A stretch of DNA of 42,529 nt from positions 1 through 42,529 of the IMG/VR virus record IMGVR_UViG_3300032073_004529; one strand, given 5' to 3'. This document shows positions 41,983 through 42,529 of this stretch, one piece after another. This stretch comes from a virus. The position numbers and the translations under genes were made by a program. Below the pieces are notes generated by a model. The model was not told the DNA's origin, did not search any database, and was given only the letters and a program-made list of their open reading frames with translations. Every line of letters begins with the position of its first letter. The stretch's first letter is position 1.

Positions 41983-42498
41983 GGTGACCCGGTAAGGCTT
42001 AGGCCTTTTAAAGGGTTCACTATGTCCGCCCATAGCTACTTGCTTCCATAAGTACGTAAGCAATTGCTTTGGGTGGGCTTGCGGTCACCATAACCTCTTG
42101 AGAATGAGAGTAGTGGCAACTACATTACTGTAGTACGTGAACCCTTTAATTTTACTGTATCTGGCTTTCATATGTTTTGCCAAGGACTGAAAAAACATAT
42201 AGAAACAGAATAATGTTCTGTGAATACTTGTGCAAGTGCCAAGATTTACGGGGGTTATACCAAATGTATTGGTATAAGCACAAAATATTGTTCTGTTTGA
42301 ACAAAAAATATGCACGTTTGTGTCTCTAAGTGGGTGTAAAGCACACTAGGGGATTATCATACTTTAAAAACGTGTAATTTTCAACCAGCTATGACGTATG
42401 GATATAGCTAATAAATTGAAAGTAGGGCTTTCAGGGGAAATAATAGTAACTCTAACAACGGAGGAGAGAGCTAATGTATATAGAGATATATGTATTAG
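41404..42498 (+). ncRNA. Putative large structured RNA element
   Basis: More than fifteen local inverted repeats occur back to back on this strand. Examples are TTGTAG/CTACAA with inner TTGT/ACAA and CCAG/CTGG (41405-41445); AGGTACT/AGTACCT (41457-41488); GAGAAC/GTTCTC around CAAGCC/GGCTTG (41613-41644); a 13-bp stem AATTTTTAGCTGT (41657-41692); ATCTAC/GTAGAT inside ACTGG/CCAGT (41712-41741); CCAGTTTTG/CAAAACTGG (41773... to 41795); AATTTAAC/GTTAAATT (41900-41918); ATATGTTTT/AAAACATAT (42170-42200); TTATACC/GGTATAA (42255-42277); TTTCAA+AGCTAT (42379-42421). Small symmetric internal loops recur. The part after 41982 has no convincing gene. Family unknown; strand inferred from the ORF. Confidence 0.6.
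42008..42149 (+). repeat. 13-bp closing stem of a multibranched RNA domain
   Basis: TTAAAGGGTTCAC (42008-42020) is the perfect complement of GTGAACCCTTTAA (42137-42149). Between them lie TATG/CATA (42021-42034), TTGCTT/AAGCAA (42040-42063) and ACTACA/TGTAGT (42119-42134). This makes a likely multi-helix junction, just after the ORF stop. Confidence 0.75.
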
Positions 42499-42529
42499 TA
42501 TATATAGTTGTTTAGATAGATGGTCTATT

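Noticed and set aside
42085-42315. 76-codon minus-strand ORF
   Set aside because: It lies wholly in the hairpin-rich stretch, has a Cys/Phe/Thr-rich unlikely sequence and no support from neighbours or leader.
41404-42498. Obelisk or viroid-like RNA
   Set aside because: Size and ORF length are similar, but the pairing is a series of local hairpins instead of a rod, the GYxDxG motif is not matched, and no CUGAUGA hammerhead core was found. Kept only as a comparison.
41404-42498. Group II intron, GOLLD or ROOL RNA, or tRNA cluster
   Set aside because: No domain V or tRNA-like T-loop was seen, and I could not match the element to the large phage RNAs I know. A covariance search would be decisive.

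Overview
The window is AT-rich and carries most of the virion and DNA-packaging half of a tailed bacteriophage. It most resembles the crAss-like (Crassvirales-type) podoviruses of Bacteroidota. The large terminase, portal, major capsid protein, ring-type connector proteins, a very large stabilization-like tail protein and an IHF/HU-like gene follow that pattern. A Bacteroidota host is also suggested by the near absence of Shine-Dalgarno sequences, the A-rich leaders, and a good TTTG-N19-TAnnTTTG promoter at 40822-40852. These family assignments come from recognising sequence patterns, not from a database search.

All phage genes lie on the minus strand, so transcription runs from right to left. 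From right to left the layout is: (1) a small block with a 93-aa hypothetical, a 79-aa coiled-coil protein and a two-domain amidase endolysin (39656-41140), closed by an intrinsic terminator; (2) a packaging operon (31201-39453) with a winged-helix-like protein, IHF/HU-like protein, zinc-ribbon protein, PD-(D/E)XK nuclease, a conserved hypothetical, GroES-like co-chaperonin, TerL, portal and an overlapping spanin-like pair; (3) scaffold-like protein and major capsid protein, the latter with its own terminator; (4) a connector and decoration block (17701-28175) holding a Dps/ferritin-like protein, a LamG-like protein, a tiny Cys-rich protein and two fibre-like proteins; (5) a tail block (1-17607) with ring and hub candidates, a 2553-aa stabilization-like protein with two von Willebrand A-like domains, a 1393-aa protein with an HEYGH motif, a 960-aa protein joining an L,D-transpeptidase-like domain to a lysozyme-like domain, and a fragment of a Gln-rich protein that leaves the window.

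The genes suggest a coherent late programme. The nuclease, IHF-like protein and TerL handle and package DNA. The co-chaperonin may help fold capsid or tail proteins. The scaffold-like and capsid proteins build the head, the connector proteins close it, and the very large tail proteins carry wall-active and possibly proteolytic domains for entry. Amidase and the spanin-like pair would provide lysis.

The right end (about 41150-42529) is quite different. It is read on the plus strand, has higher GC over its ORF, and is packed with imperfect inverted repeats for over 1 kb. The repeats run through a 199-codon ORF and on through about 500 bases without a convincing gene. The ORF is preceded by two copies of a 16-bp element. 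This looks like a large structured RNA element that also encodes a protein, and it is the strongest candidate here for an undescribed system. I do not recognise its family.
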